Counted from the first letter of the stretch, positions 6,665 through 14,703 are shown. The stretch is 57,313 bases of DNA from Clostridia bacterium (GCA_009930155.1 RZYX01000003.1:1-57313); one strand, 5' to 3'. A program made the numbers and translations. The notes: generated by a model not told the origin, from the letters alone.

Positions 6665-9600
6665 TATTCATTGTCCTCCTTGCGTTTTTTTACAAAGTAG
6701 ATACCAGTAGTAGCACCAATACCTGCAAGGGAGATGAAAGCTAAAACTATCCATAGAGGTGCGTTTGTAGTATCTCCAGTTTGTGGTACTTCAGGTCTAC
6801 CCTTAAGGTCGTTAAAGAATTTAACTGTAACAGTCTTATCGTTTTCAATAATTACTGTTTGGCTTGAGGGAAGTTGATAATGTTTGGTTTTATCTGTTTC
6901 AAGCTCACGAATGGTATAAGTGCCAATACGCAAACCGATTACATAGATTTCGCCATTTGCATCAGTTACATAGTATTTGCTAAAGGCATTGCCTAAAACA
7001 TCTACACCCTCAACTCTAAAGGTAAAGCCTTCAAGAACTCCATCAGCAGATGTTTTCTTAACTTGAATATTTCCTTTTTGAGCGTTGTTGATAAATCCTT
7101 TGCCAGCTTCATTCTCTACAATAACGGTTTTACCGTCCTCCACAATTTCAAAATAGTAGGCTTTTGTATCAAGAATAAAGCCAGTAGGTGCTTTTGTTTC
7201 TTTGACAAAGTAACCGCCGTACAACAGCTCCTCAAGGGTGTATACACCATCTGAAAGTTCTTCCATTGTACCGATTAGAACATCATCTTTATCAAACTCT
7301 TTGTTGCCATTTGTATCTTCGTATACTTCAAATTCTGCACCAGTTAGTTTGTTGTCAGGATAGTCCGTGTCTACCTTTGTAAGAGTTACATTCCCACGAA
7401 TAGCCTTATTTACAATAGCAAAAAGTAATTCTTCGCTTTCATCACAACCAGTAATTGATACAACAAAGTTAGTATCTGAAAGAACATAGCCTTTAGGAGC
7501 TTCGATTTCACGGACGATATAACTGCCGTAAGGAACATCTACAAAAGAAAAACTACCGTCATCAGCTGATGTGGTAGTTAAAATTGCTGTGTCCTTATTA
7601 AATACAGTTTCATAAGCTTTAAATAAACCAATAACTGCATCGCTTAGTGGCTCGTCTGTTTCATCTACTTTAATACCAGTAATATCGCCACGAATTAGAG
7701 TATTTTCGATAGCAATACCATCATTTACAGAAACACGAACAAGTGTTGTGCCTTGACCTGCATACTCAAAAGTTACGTCATACTCAGTATCATTTAGAAT
7801 ATATGCTTTGTTTGTTGCAACCTCTTTTACATAGTAGCTACCAAGTGGTAAATCTGTATTTAAGGTTGCTTTTCCGTCGGCATTAACACCAACAATTTCA
7901 ATTAAACCATCTACTGGAATAACTGTACCATCAAGTGCTTTAAGCTCTGCTCGTGCAAAGATGCCAAAGGTTACATCAAGAATTTCATTACCCATACCAA
8001 CATTAAATCGCTCATCTGTTTCAAGTTGCTTAATAAGGTCAATTTCAACCTTTTGACGCTCGTTGTAGAAAGATGTGTCCGTTGTAGTAACATCAACTTC
8101 TTGACCTGCATACACAAGTTCTACGTTGTGTGCTTCGTCGTTAATAGTCATACCGAATGGAGCTGTGATTTCTTTTACAGAATATTTGCCAAGATATAAA
8201 AGACCACTTGTTGCTGTGCCTGTTTCATCAGTTGTAATTGTATCAACAATTTGTCCTGCACTTGCTCGAAGCGTTCCGTCAAGTGTGTAAATATCCTCTA
8301 AAGCTGTGATTTCATATACCGCACCAGCTAAACCTTGAATTTCATATACAGGCTGATAGATGTTTTCACTTGAAACAACAGTAGCGAATACCTCACCTGA
8401 TTTACTAATAGAGATTGTGCCTTTTTGAGCCATATTCAACTTTTCAACTACAATTAGTGTAATACCACTATCGTCATCTTCACTGTTTTCAGGGATTACA
8501 TCAAAGTGAAGAGGAGTTGAATCAAGAACATATCCATACGGAGCCTGTACCTCCACAAGAGTATAACCACCACCGTATGGTAATTTCTCAGGTGTCACAA
8601 GATAGCCCTCAGCATTTGTATAGAATGTGTCGATTGTTGTAGGTGTAGGATAAGTGAATGACATTGTTGCAAGATTATCTTGTGGGTCGTAAATTTGGAA
8701 ACCACTACCTGCATAAGGAATTGTATTTCCAGTTTCAATATCTTTTTTTACAAGTTTAATATAGCTTGTGAATGGTGCATTGTTGATAAGGTAACGATAA
8801 GTTACACCGTCCTGTGCAATATACAAATCAAAATCAGCCATAAACTCTGTGCCTTCCCAGCCTTTAGTTTGGCGAACTGTGTAAATACCATAAGGAAGAC
8901 TTTTAGTTGCAGCATAACCATTTTCATCACAAACAAGATAGTCACGTTCTGTTTCTTTTGCATTGTCGTAACTACCACTTGCTTTTAAAAATACTGCAAA
9001 CTCTGCACCAGCTTCAGGAGTTTCAATTTGTGTGCTACCATCATCTGTGTGCTTAATTAAAGCCATGTTGCCCTTAATAACTTGCTCTGTAACATCATTA
9101 GCAGTTGTATTAAGTTCAATGGTGTAAAGTTCAGGCTCTGCACCAACTTTGTGGATAGTGTTATCAATCAAATAACCCTCAGAAGGGTGGATTTCACGGA
9201 TATTCCAGTCATAACCACAGATATAATAGTTTGTTGTGAACTGTCCGTTTACATCAGTTGTATAGCTATCAATTAGCGTTGTATCTTTGTAAATGCCATA
9301 AGTTGCACCTGCAAGAGAAGCATCGCCCTGAGGTAGACCAGTTTCTACATCAGACTTAGTAACTGTTACACGGAACTTTTTAAGAATGTTACTAATAGTC
9401 TTGTCGGTTACTTTGTTCCATTCAATCGCTACATTTTGTGCTTCAGGAACAACATAACGGATTGGGGTGTCGATTTCTTCAAGAATATACGGAGTGCTGC
9501 CACTGATTAGTACATCTTTAAAGGTTGCTACACCATTTACATCGGTAACTGCGTACAGCTCAATAGGGATTTCAGCAAGCGACATACCGCTTAGTTTGAA

Positions 9601-10920
9601 AGTCATTCCTTCCACAAGGCTATCCTCACTGGTTTTAACCACTTTGAGTTCACCACGCTTTAGCACATTGTTAAAAGCAATACTTGAAGTTTGCCCACTC
9701 ACAATAGTTACACGCTGAGTTGCAGTAGGGATATACTTATCAATCTCATGCTCTGTGACTGTATAGATACCAGGGTTTAAATCTGTAATATAGATATTAC
9801 CACTTGCATCAGTTGTTCTAACACCGTTAAAACCTTCGCCTGTAATGGTAAATGAAATACCACCAACCTTTCCATCTTCGGAAGTTTTAACAAGGCTCAT
9901 ATTACCAGTTTTCACTTCAAGGTTAAGATAACCTTGAACAGGGTCGGATACGGAAGCAGAATAAGATACAAGGTCTTGGTCGCCACCACCAACATTGCCA
10001 TCGGTCCATGTTACAAGTCCATATCGTGTGCCATTTTTCTTGTTTGCAGTAATGCTTATATTTCCTTTTGGGGCAGTATCACAAGAAATTGTCATTTGAT
10101 TTCCACTAACTGAAATGTTAATACCTGCTTGGTTTGATGTGAAGTTATAATTTCCAAGCACATTGTTATGGTCTGTAATTGTTACAGAGTAATTTGTACC
10201 TGTCCATTTAAGTTCATAAGCTCCTGCACTTGCTGAACCACTAAAAAAGCTCGGTAGTTTAGAGTGTCTTTGAACTGAATCTTCCATCGAGTTATAATAA
10301 CTGAAAATTAAATCACGCAAAGGGTGATTACTTCTAACAGTATCAATAATATTGTTTTTACCTTGAGAAGAACCCCATACATGGTTAAATTGACTGTCAC
10401 GTTCGCCAACAACAGTTTCCCAAATTAGTAGCTGTGTTGCGATTGCGTGTGCAACTGCGTTTGCATCTCCACTGTTTGAAGTGTTCCAGTTTGTATTCAG
10501 ATTACCATTGTAACCATACTGAAGAATACGACCAATATTAGCTTTAATTTGTCGAGGGTTGATGGTTGGGTTATATCCTGATGGATAGTTGTCCCAATAA
10601 CTTTCATCACGACCTGAAAAGGTATCGCCTGTATTGAGCGGTACACCTGGTTCTATACAATATGCAATAGGACCATTGTAGCTTCCAATAGCATACAGAA
10701 AACTAACATCTTTTGTGGTAGCATTCATTTTCCAACTACCCATAAGGTTAAGAGCGTCATGCCCCCAGCCACCTTTGTTCGGGTCTGAACCACGGGGCAT
10801 TTCAATCATATATGCTGTGCCACTACTTGCGGCAAATGCAGTGGATGCAAATCCTGTAAACATTCCAAAACTCATAATGAGAGCAAGAAATGCCGACAGT
10901 AACTTTTTAGATTTTTTCAT
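6664..10920 (-). CDS. Thioester/Cna-B (SpaA-like) sortase-anchored adhesin of the ICE
   Basis: A 1,418-residue surface protein. Residues 1-30 are a signal peptide. A thioester domain follows, with AYCIEPG (Cys88) and ATQLLIWE (Gln163), the pair that forms the internal thioester and can bond covalently to host ligands. About ten Cna-B/SpaA-type beta modules follow from residue 335 to 1370, each opening with a G-x-hydrophobic-x-hydrophobic-K strand, typical of intramolecular Lys-Asn isopeptide bonds. The end is VPQTGD, a hydrophobic helix and KKRKEDNE: a sortase signal of the xPxTG type. It lies downstream of a terminator after the lipoprotein gene. No sortase gene is visible in the ICE part of the window, so a host sortase such as SrtB at 23863-26331 may attach it. 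Probably mediates adhesion or mating-pair contact. Confidence 0.85.
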   Translation of the reverse strand: MKKSKKLLSAFLALIMSFGMFTGFASTAFAASSGTAYMIEMPRGSDPNKGGWGHDALNLMGSWKMNATTKDVSFLYAIGSYNGPIAYCIEPGVPLNTGDTFSGRDESYWDNYPSGYNPTINPRQIKANIGRILQYGYNGNLNTNWNTSNSGDANAVAHAIATQLLIWETVVGERDSQFNHVWGSSQGKNNIIDTVRSNHPLRDLIFSYYNSMEDSVQRHSKLPSFFSGSASAGAYELKWTGTNYSVTITDHNNVLGNYNFTSNQAGINISVSGNQMTISCDTAPKGNISITANKKNGTRYGLVTWTDGNVGGGDQDLVSYSASVSDPVQGYLNLEVKTGNMSLVKTSEDGKVGGISFTITGEGFNGVRTTDASGNIYITDLNPGIYTVTEHEIDKYIPTATQRVTIVSGQTSSIAFNNVLKRGELKVVKTSEDSLVEGMTFKLSGMSLAEIPIELYAVTDVNGVATFKDVLISGSTPYILEEIDTPIRYVVPEAQNVAIEWNKVTDKTISNILKKFRVTVTKSDVETGLPQGDASLAGATYGIYKDTTLIDSYTTDVNGQFTTNYYICGYDWNIREIHPSEGYLIDNTIHKVGAEPELYTIELNTTANDVTEQVIKGNMALIKHTDDGSTQIETPEAGAEFAVFLKASGSYDNAKETERDYLVCDENGYAATKSLPYGIYTVRQTKGWEGTEFMADFDLYIAQDGVTYRYLINNAPFTSYIKLVKKDIETGNTIPYAGSGFQIYDPQDNLATMSFTYPTPTTIDTFYTNAEGYLVTPEKLPYGGGYTLVEVQAPYGYVLDSTPLHFDVIPENSEDDDSGITLIVVEKLNMAQKGTISISKSGEVFATVVSSENIYQPVYEIQGLAGAVYEITALEDIYTLDGTLRASAGQIVDTITTDETGTATSGLLYLGKYSVKEITAPFGMTINDEAHNVELVYAGQEVDVTTTDTSFYNERQKVEIDLIKQLETDERFNVGMGNEILDVTFGIFARAELKALDGTVIPVDGLIEIVGVNADGKATLNTDLPLGSYYVKEVATNKAYILNDTEYDVTFEYAGQGTTLVRVSVNDGIAIENTLIRGDITGIKVDETDEPLSDAVIGLFKAYETVFNKDTAILTTTSADDGSFSFVDVPYGSYIVREIEAPKGYVLSDTNFVVSITGCDESEELLFAIVNKAIRGNVTLTKVDTDYPDNKLTGAEFEVYEDTNGNKEFDKDDVLIGTMEELSDGVYTLEELLYGGYFVKETKAPTGFILDTKAYYFEIVEDGKTVIVENEAGKGFINNAQKGNIQVKKTSADGVLEGFTFRVEGVDVLGNAFSKYYVTDANGEIYVIGLRIGTYTIRELETDKTKHYQLPSSQTVIIENDKTVTVKFFNDLKGRPEVPQTGDTTNAPLWIVLAFISLAGIGATTGIYFVKKRKEDNE

Positions 10921-10955
10921 TAAATAATTTCCTCCTTAATTTTAGACACAAAAAA

Positions 10956-10980
10956 AGCACACCGTTTTTTACGATGTGCT
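10956..10980 (-). terminator. Terminator after the ICE lipoprotein gene
   Basis: The minus strand reads AGCACATCG, a loop of A residues, CGGTGTGCT, then TTTTTTTG. It lies between the lipoprotein stop and the adhesin start. It may act as a partial terminator that lowers adhesin expression relative to the upstream gene, since no separate adhesin promoter is obvious. Confidence 0.75.
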
Positions 10981-10997
10981 AACTGTCTTTTGCTTTA

Positions 10998-11699
10998 TTA
11001 ACAATATGAGATATAAATGTTGTATCTGCCGTCACCGATTTGTTCTGCCCATACATAAAATCCTGTGTAACCAAAATCATTTTTATACCAATCTAAAGTA
11101 TCTTTTATATCTCGTTCAAGATAAATTGATTTAGCACTTGCTCCTATTGGAGTATCCCAACTTCCTATTGAACTACTATCCAAACTCATACCAAGGCTTT
11201 GTCCGTAACTTTTAGCAAACTCTACCCAATAATTAACATCAAATACTGGAGTAGGTGTTGGCTGTGGGGTAGGTTCAGGAGTTGGAACTGGTGTTAGAGT
11301 TGGCTCAGAAGTCGCTTCAGGTGTTGGTTTAGGTGTTTCTACGGGTTTTGGTGTTTGCGTAGGTTCAGGTGTAACAACTGGTTTTTGAGTTGGTGTTGTA
11401 GTTGTTTTTGAGGTCGTATCAGTAGTAATTGTAGTTGGCTCTTCTTTTTTATTTTCTGTCAAAGTTTCTTGATTAGTTGCTTCTAAAATAGGTTCACTAC
11501 TATTTTCTTCTAAAACTTCCTCATCTGTAACATAAACATTTTCATTTTTACTTTCCGAAAAAGAAAGGTCTGCTGTAACACTGCTTTCATCTTGTAAATC
11601 TGTCTTATCTGTTATTTGTGAAATTTGTGCATCTGAACAAGCTGAAAACATAAAAAGCATAGTGGCTGCTGTTAATAATAATGCGATATGTTTTTTCAT
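10998..11699 (-). CDS. ICE lipoprotein with Pro/Thr stalk and small C-terminal domain
   Basis: A 233-aa protein with a lipoprotein signal (hydrophobic stretch ending FMFSAC, Cys at about residue 21). Residues about 85-150 are Thr/Pro/Glu repeats (TPEPTPQPTPTP-like), a classic wall-spanning stalk. The last 80 residues form a compact aromatic domain beginning FDVNYWVEFAKSYG and ending in YISYC, with a terminal Cys. ATG 11699 follows GGAGGTCGATATT. The ICE-type promoter at 11720-11763 places the transcript start only about 17 nt upstream. The C-terminal domain is not one I can name. A cell-surface role in mating or exclusion is possible. Confidence 0.65.
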   Translation of the reverse strand: MKKHIALLLTAATMLFMFSACSDAQISQITDKTDLQDESSVTADLSFSESKNENVYVTDEEVLEENSSEPILEATNQETLTENKKEEPTTITTDTTSKTTTTPTQKPVVTPEPTQTPKPVETPKPTPEATSEPTLTPVPTPEPTPQPTPTPVFDVNYWVEFAKSYGQSLGMSLDSSSIGSWDTPIGASAKSIYLERDIKDTLDWYKNDFGYTGFYVWAEQIGDGRYNIYISYC

Positions 11700-11718
11700 A
11701 ATATCGACCTCCTTGTGC

Positions 11719-11763
11719 CTATATTATATTACTATCACATCACAATAACCAATGTGCAAATAT
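11719..11763 (-). promoter_or_regulatory. ICE-type promoter upstream of the lipoprotein gene
   Basis: On the minus strand ATATTTGCACATT is followed, 25 nt after GCAC, by TATAATATAG and then AAGGAGG. No -35 hexamer is present at the usual position. The layout is identical to the promoter of the 59-aa ORF at 13942-13986. The leader would be very short. Confidence 0.6.
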
Positions 11764-11901
11764 CTGTATCTTTATGCTTTTATAGTTTATCTCTTTTCGG
11801 TTAGTTAGCTGGTAATCAAGAGGGGGTTTTGTAAAGGGGGAGAAAGTAAAAAAATATATGATTCCTCTCTTTTGGGCAGACTAACCCCTTGGCGGAAACC
11901 T

Positions 11902-12837
11902 TTATCTTTCTTGATTATTTCTTTGCAAATGCTTGTTGTAGTATTGGATAGCCTTTACTACAAAATCTGATTCTTTGCCTTTTGGTACATTCTTTGGAAT
12001 AAGTTTTGTGATACGCTCATCGAAACTGGGTTTTGGTCGTTGATTGGGTTTTTCTTCTTTCATAATATCATTAATCAAGAACTGATTTAAACTACCGTTA
12101 TTAGCATAATCACGCATTTTAATTGCCTGAGCAAGTGACGGTGTAGCATCGTGATATTCCATAGCACTAACTAAAATCTGTTGATGCTCGTCTGACAAGA
12201 ACGATAATTCAACTGCTGGTCTAAACGCTATTTTCTTTTCATCAACCATTTCTAATATTTCAGGGGTAAGGTAGGTTAAGCGTACATATCTTTGGATTTG
12301 ATTGCGACTTTCTCCAGTTTGATGTGCTAATTCTTGGTCTGAACGCAACTTTGTCCCCATTGGGGACGAAGTTAAATCACTGCGTTCACCTTGTCTTTTC
12401 ATAGCATCTAAACGCATTTTATAGCTAAATGCTCTCTCACTTGGCAAGATAGTAGAACGCTGAAGATTAGAATCCACCATTAAAATTACGGCATCATCTC
12501 TGCTTAATTCTTTAACTTCTGCCTTTAATGTGTCCATACCAGCAAGCTCACACGCTCGTTTACGCCTATGACCTGAGATTAACTCATATCTACCATCTTC
12601 CTTTAACCTAACAGTAGCTGGAGTAATAATGCCACGCTCTTTAATACTTTCTGTAAGCTGTGTCATATCTTCGTCGTCATCACGGACCTTAAACGGGTGG
12701 TCTGGAAAATCGTCAATTTCTGAAAGCGGAATATCCCTAATTTTAGCAAGGGCATTTTCTGCACGACTTTCATCTGTTTCAAATAAATCATCGTATAGTT
12801 TCAGCTCGATTTTTGATGCGTTGCTTTTCAATTTCAT
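11902..12837 (-). CDS. parB: ParB/Noc-type partition protein
   Basis: A 311-aa ParB family protein. An N-terminal ParB/Srx domain has the box GHRRKRACELAG, which in the family binds and hydrolyses CTP. A helix-turn-helix region follows (SDQELAHQTGESRNQIQRYV), then a basic tail. ATG 12837 follows GGAGGTAA and lies inside the 3' end of parA, overlapping it by 50 nt, which indicates coupled translation. With ParA it should stabilise the ICE in its excised circular form or during division. No parS-like centromere is obvious nearby. Confidence 0.9.
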   Translation of the reverse strand: MKLKSNASKIELKLYDDLFETDESRAENALAKIRDIPLSEIDDFPDHPFKVRDDDEDMTQLTESIKERGIITPATVRLKEDGRYELISGHRRKRACELAGMDTLKAEVKELSRDDAVILMVDSNLQRSTILPSERAFSYKMRLDAMKRQGERSDLTSSPMGTKLRSDQELAHQTGESRNQIQRYVRLTYLTPEILEMVDEKKIAFRPAVELSFLSDEHQQILVSAMEYHDATPSLAQAIKMRDYANNGSLNQFLINDIMKEEKPNQRPKPSFDERITKLIPKNVPKGKESDFVVKAIQYYNKHLQRNNQER

Positions 12838-13612
12838 TTACCTCCTTCGTAAAATTTTTGTAGGCATCAGCAACTTTCCCATTCTTATCAAATGAATAAA
12901 TGCTTGTGCCTTCTGCACTGGTTTCTACTGCTCTAATGGAGTGTGGTATTTCGCTATCAAAAACTTTGATTTTTCCACCATATTGACTACGAAGCAATGT
13001 GCTAACATCTTTAGAAAAGTTAGTACGGTTATTAACCATAGTAAGCAAGATACCATCAACTTTAAGCTGTGGATTGATTTGCTTTTTAACTTTACCAATA
13101 GTTCTTAGCAGTTGTTCTAAACCTTTAGCAGACAAAAAGTGTGGCTGTGATGGAATAATAACGCTGTTTGCAGCAGTCATTGCGTTCATTGTAAGCATTC
13201 CAAGAGATGGCATACAGTCTATGATTACATAATCATATTTAGGTTTTATGGCATCTACATAGGCTTTCATAACACGCTCTCGGCTCATTGCGTTAATCAT
13301 ACGAACTTCAAGCCCTGATAGCTCAATATTTGCTGGCATAAGGTCAACACCTTCTTCGTGATGAATAATGCCTTTTGTAATATCTACTGGCTTGTCGTCC
13401 ATAATGTTTTGCATTACATCGCTTAGACTGTAACTGAGTTCATCAGAATTTTTAACACCAAGAGAGAGCGTAAGGCTCGCTTGAGCATCTGCATCAATGA
13501 GCAATACTTTCTTTCCTTCGTTTACAAGACCAATGCCAAGATTAACTGCTGTGGTTGTTTTACCAACTCCACCTTTTTGATTTGTCAGTGCAATTACTTT
13601 TGCTTGTGACAT
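12788..13612 (-). CDS. parA: ParA/Soj-type partition ATPase
   Basis: A 274-aa deviant Walker ATPase. The N-terminus has KGGVGKTTTAVNLG (residues about 12-25) and a DADAQASLTLSLG switch; DYVIIDCMPSLG gives the Walker B region. It is a short ParA without an N-terminal DNA-binding domain. ATG 13612 follows AAAGGAGG. It overlaps parB and is preceded by two hairpins, so expression may be tuned by attenuation. ParA and ParB near one end of the element are typical of Tn1549-like ICEs. Confidence 0.92.
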   Translation of the reverse strand: MSQAKVIALTNQKGGVGKTTTAVNLGIGLVNEGKKVLLIDADAQASLTLSLGVKNSDELSYSLSDVMQNIMDDKPVDITKGIIHHEEGVDLMPANIELSGLEVRMINAMSRERVMKAYVDAIKPKYDYVIIDCMPSLGMLTMNAMTAANSVIIPSQPHFLSAKGLEQLLRTIGKVKKQINPQLKVDGILLTMVNNRTNFSKDVSTLLRSQYGGKIKVFDSEIPHSIRAVETSAEGTSIYSFDKNGKVADAYKNFTKEVNEIEKQRIKNRAETIR

Positions 13613-13638
13613 AAAAGAAACCTCCTTTCAAAAAATTA

Positions 13639-13664
13639 AGCTGCCTGCAAAATACAGACAGCTA
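13639..13664 (-). terminator. Hairpin with T-run in the parA leader
   Basis: The minus strand reads AGCTGTCTG, loop, CAGGCAGCT, then TTAATTTTTTG, immediately before the parA ribosome site. It is the second of two hairpins upstream of parA and could act as an attenuator. Confidence 0.5.
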
Positions 13665-13690
13665 TGTAACTGAATATTAAAATAGAAAAA

Positions 13691-13731
13691 GCCCACTATC
13701 TTATGAAATCAACACAAACAAGATAGTGGGC
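13691..13731 (-). terminator. Terminator between the 59-aa ORF and parA
   Basis: GCCCACTATCTT pairs with AGATAGTGGGC; a TTTTTCTATTTT run follows on the minus strand. It is a strong intrinsic terminator 12 nt after the 59-aa ORF. Confidence 0.75.
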
Positions 13732-13742
13732 CTTAGTAGTTT

Positions 13743-13922
13743 TTAAACATATTTAATTTTAACTCGTTTAGTTTTAGCACACAGAACTTTGTATAAAAGC
13801 TCATCGACGCAGTCAGTATATCGACCCTCATTGATTAAAAAAGTCCTAAGGTCGTTAAGTGCTTCTACTAATAATCGTTGTTCTTCAAAACTGAAGTATA
13901 GGTGTCGTTTAATATCTTTCAT
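13743..13922 (-). CDS. ICE terminal 59-aa protein, unknown
   Basis: ATG 13922 follows AAGGAGGATAGCCGT and an ICE-type promoter. The product begins MKDIKRHLYFSFEEQRLLVE. It is helical, with a LINEGRYTDCVDELLYKVL segment and a basic end (KTKRVKIKYV). It is the first gene inside the right end of the element and is followed by a terminator. Size, charge and position suggest a small regulator or recombination accessory protein, but no domain is recognisable. Confidence 0.65.
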   Translation of the reverse strand: MKDIKRHLYFSFEEQRLLVEALNDLRTFLINEGRYTDCVDELLYKVLCAKTKRVKIKYV

Positions 13923-13941
13923 ACGGCTATCCTCCTTATAG

Positions 13942-13986
13942 CTATATTATATATCAATACTTTTTGGATTGGAAATGTGCAAATAT
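13942..13986 (-). promoter_or_regulatory. ICE-type promoter upstream of the 59-aa ORF
   Basis: The minus strand reads ATATTTGCACATT, 25 nt from GCAC, then TATAATATAG and AAGGAGG. The match in box, spacing and -10 to the promoter at 11719-11763 is exact apart from the spacer sequence. Confidence 0.6.
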
Positions 13987-14020
13987 AACTCAGTGATACT
14001 CGAAACACGTGCCTACCCAA

Positions 14021-14124
14021 ATTAGCAAGGCTTTTTGAGTTCTTTTGAGCAATTAGCTGGGAGGGCAATTTCATTAGCTGGAAACTGCTTTTTCTTGCTA
14101 ATCATTAGCAAGGTTTTTGCTAAT
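14021..14124. repeat. Short repeats next to the attachment site (candidate integrase arm sites)
   Basis: Within about 100 bp there are ATTAGCAAGG at 14021 and 14104, ATTAGCTGG at 14052 and 14073, and the inverted form TTGCTAAT at 14095 and 14117. A further GTTAGCTGG lies at 11804. Tyrosine recombinases of ICEs bind comparable short arm-type repeats close to the element end. The stretch from 13987 to 14186 has no gene. Confidence 0.45.
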
Positions 14125-14186
14125 TTTCTCATTTCACATCACAAGTTCGATATATGCTTAATGAAAAATATTTAGAAAAGCAAAAA

Positions 14187-14213
14187 AGCTCGTAAACGTA
14201 GTGTTTACGGGCT
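14187..14213 (-). terminator. Terminator of the ICE-borne tRNA-Arg gene
   Basis: GCTCGTAAAC and GTTTACGGGC form a 10-bp stem with T-runs on both sides, directly after the tRNA CCA end on the minus strand. Confidence 0.8.
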
Positions 14214-14218
14214 TTTTT

Positions 14219-14293
14219 TGGCACCCTTAATAGGAATCGAACCTATATTTAGCCCTTAGGAGGGGCTCGTACTATCCATTATACGATAAGGGC
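14219..14293 (-). tRNA. tRNA-Arg(CCU), intact, ICE-borne
   Basis: The minus strand folds into a full cloverleaf of 75 nt including an encoded CCA. The acceptor stem is GCCCTTA with TAAGGGT, closed by a G-T pair. The D-arm is GTAT/GTAC, the anticodon arm AGCCC-CTCCTAA-GGGCT, the variable loop AAAT, and the T-arm ATAGG-TTCGATT-CCTAT. Anticodon CCT reads AGG (Arg). It lies 53 nt inside the broken host tRNA-Arg gene, in the same orientation, and ends in a strong terminator. It does not match the interrupted gene outside the anticodon arm, so it is not a simple duplicate. It probably replaces the tRNA that the insertion destroyed. Confidence 0.85.
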
Positions 14294-14346
14294 ATATTCA
14301 GTTTTTAACGTTTCCCTGAAATCGGGAGTGATGTGTTTGTACGCAA

Positions 14347-14358
14347 CCTTAGGAGGGG
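14347..14358. repeat. Attachment-site core candidate, repeated at 14254-14265
   Basis: CCTTAGGAGGGG (minus strand CCCCTCCTAAGG, the anticodon loop and flanks) occurs here at the broken tRNA and again in the intact tRNA-Arg, 93 bp apart as direct repeats. The copy at 14347 is the likely crossover region; the other may be a chance result of sharing the same anticodon arm. Confidence 0.5.
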
Positions 14359-14387
14359 AGCGCTCTATCCAGCTGAGCTATATGCGC
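14347..14387 (-). pseudogene. 5' half of host tRNA-Arg(CCU), interrupted at the element junction
   Basis: The minus strand begins GCGCATA and continues TAGCTCAGCTGGATAGAGC, then CTCCC-CTCCTAA-GG. That is the acceptor 5' strand, D-arm and anticodon arm of a typical Firmicutes tRNA-Arg(CCU). After the second G of the 3' anticodon stem the sequence becomes unrelated, with no T-arm or acceptor 3' strand. The break marks the right attachment site of the ICE. The 3' half should lie at the other end of the element, outside this window. Confidence 0.8.
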
Positions 14388-14412
14388 ATATTAAATTGTA
14401 TTAACCTTTGAC

Positions 14413-14492
14413 AATTTGCTTTTTATTAAAAGTGTTAATCCTTTTATACACCTAATAAAAGCACAACCACTCAGCTGAGTTACAAGCAAATT
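14413..14492 (-). other. Structured AT-rich element upstream of the interrupted tRNA
   Basis: The rest of the 14388-14703 stretch has no gene. Inside it, AATTTGCTT and AAGCAAATT form a 9-bp closing stem 80 nt apart. Between them lie the palindrome ACTCAGCTGAGT, a CTTTTAT/ATAAAAG hairpin with a 7-nt loop, and an ATTAA/TTAAT hairpin. The layout resembles a cloverleaf, possibly a decayed tRNA, but stems are AT-rich and several tRNA-invariant positions are absent. Confidence 0.3.
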
Positions 14493-14622
14493 CAAAGTAC
14501 CAGTAATTTTAACAAATTATAGGGCAAGTGTCAATAGCTCCCGCACATTGTCATATTACTAAATAATTGGAAGTTATAAATAAAAAGCGTAAGATAATAG
14601 AAACAAATTTATTTATTTCCTA

Positions 14623-14650
14623 TTGAAAAAAGTACCACATATAGTATAAT
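14623..14650 (+). promoter_or_regulatory. Sigma-A promoter of the YerB-like gene
   Basis: TTGAAA, 16 nt, TATAAT, about 50 nt before the ATG at 14704. Confidence 0.65.
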
Positions 14651-14703
14651 ATAATTAAATTAATCCTACGCTACCCCTAGGTGGCAGATAAGAAGGTAGT
14701 AAT

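Noticed and set aside
14254..14265. Second attachment core inside the intact tRNA-Arg
   Set aside because: The match to 14347-14358 covers only the anticodon arm, which any tRNA-Arg(CCU) would share. Recombination there would give a mispaired tRNA.
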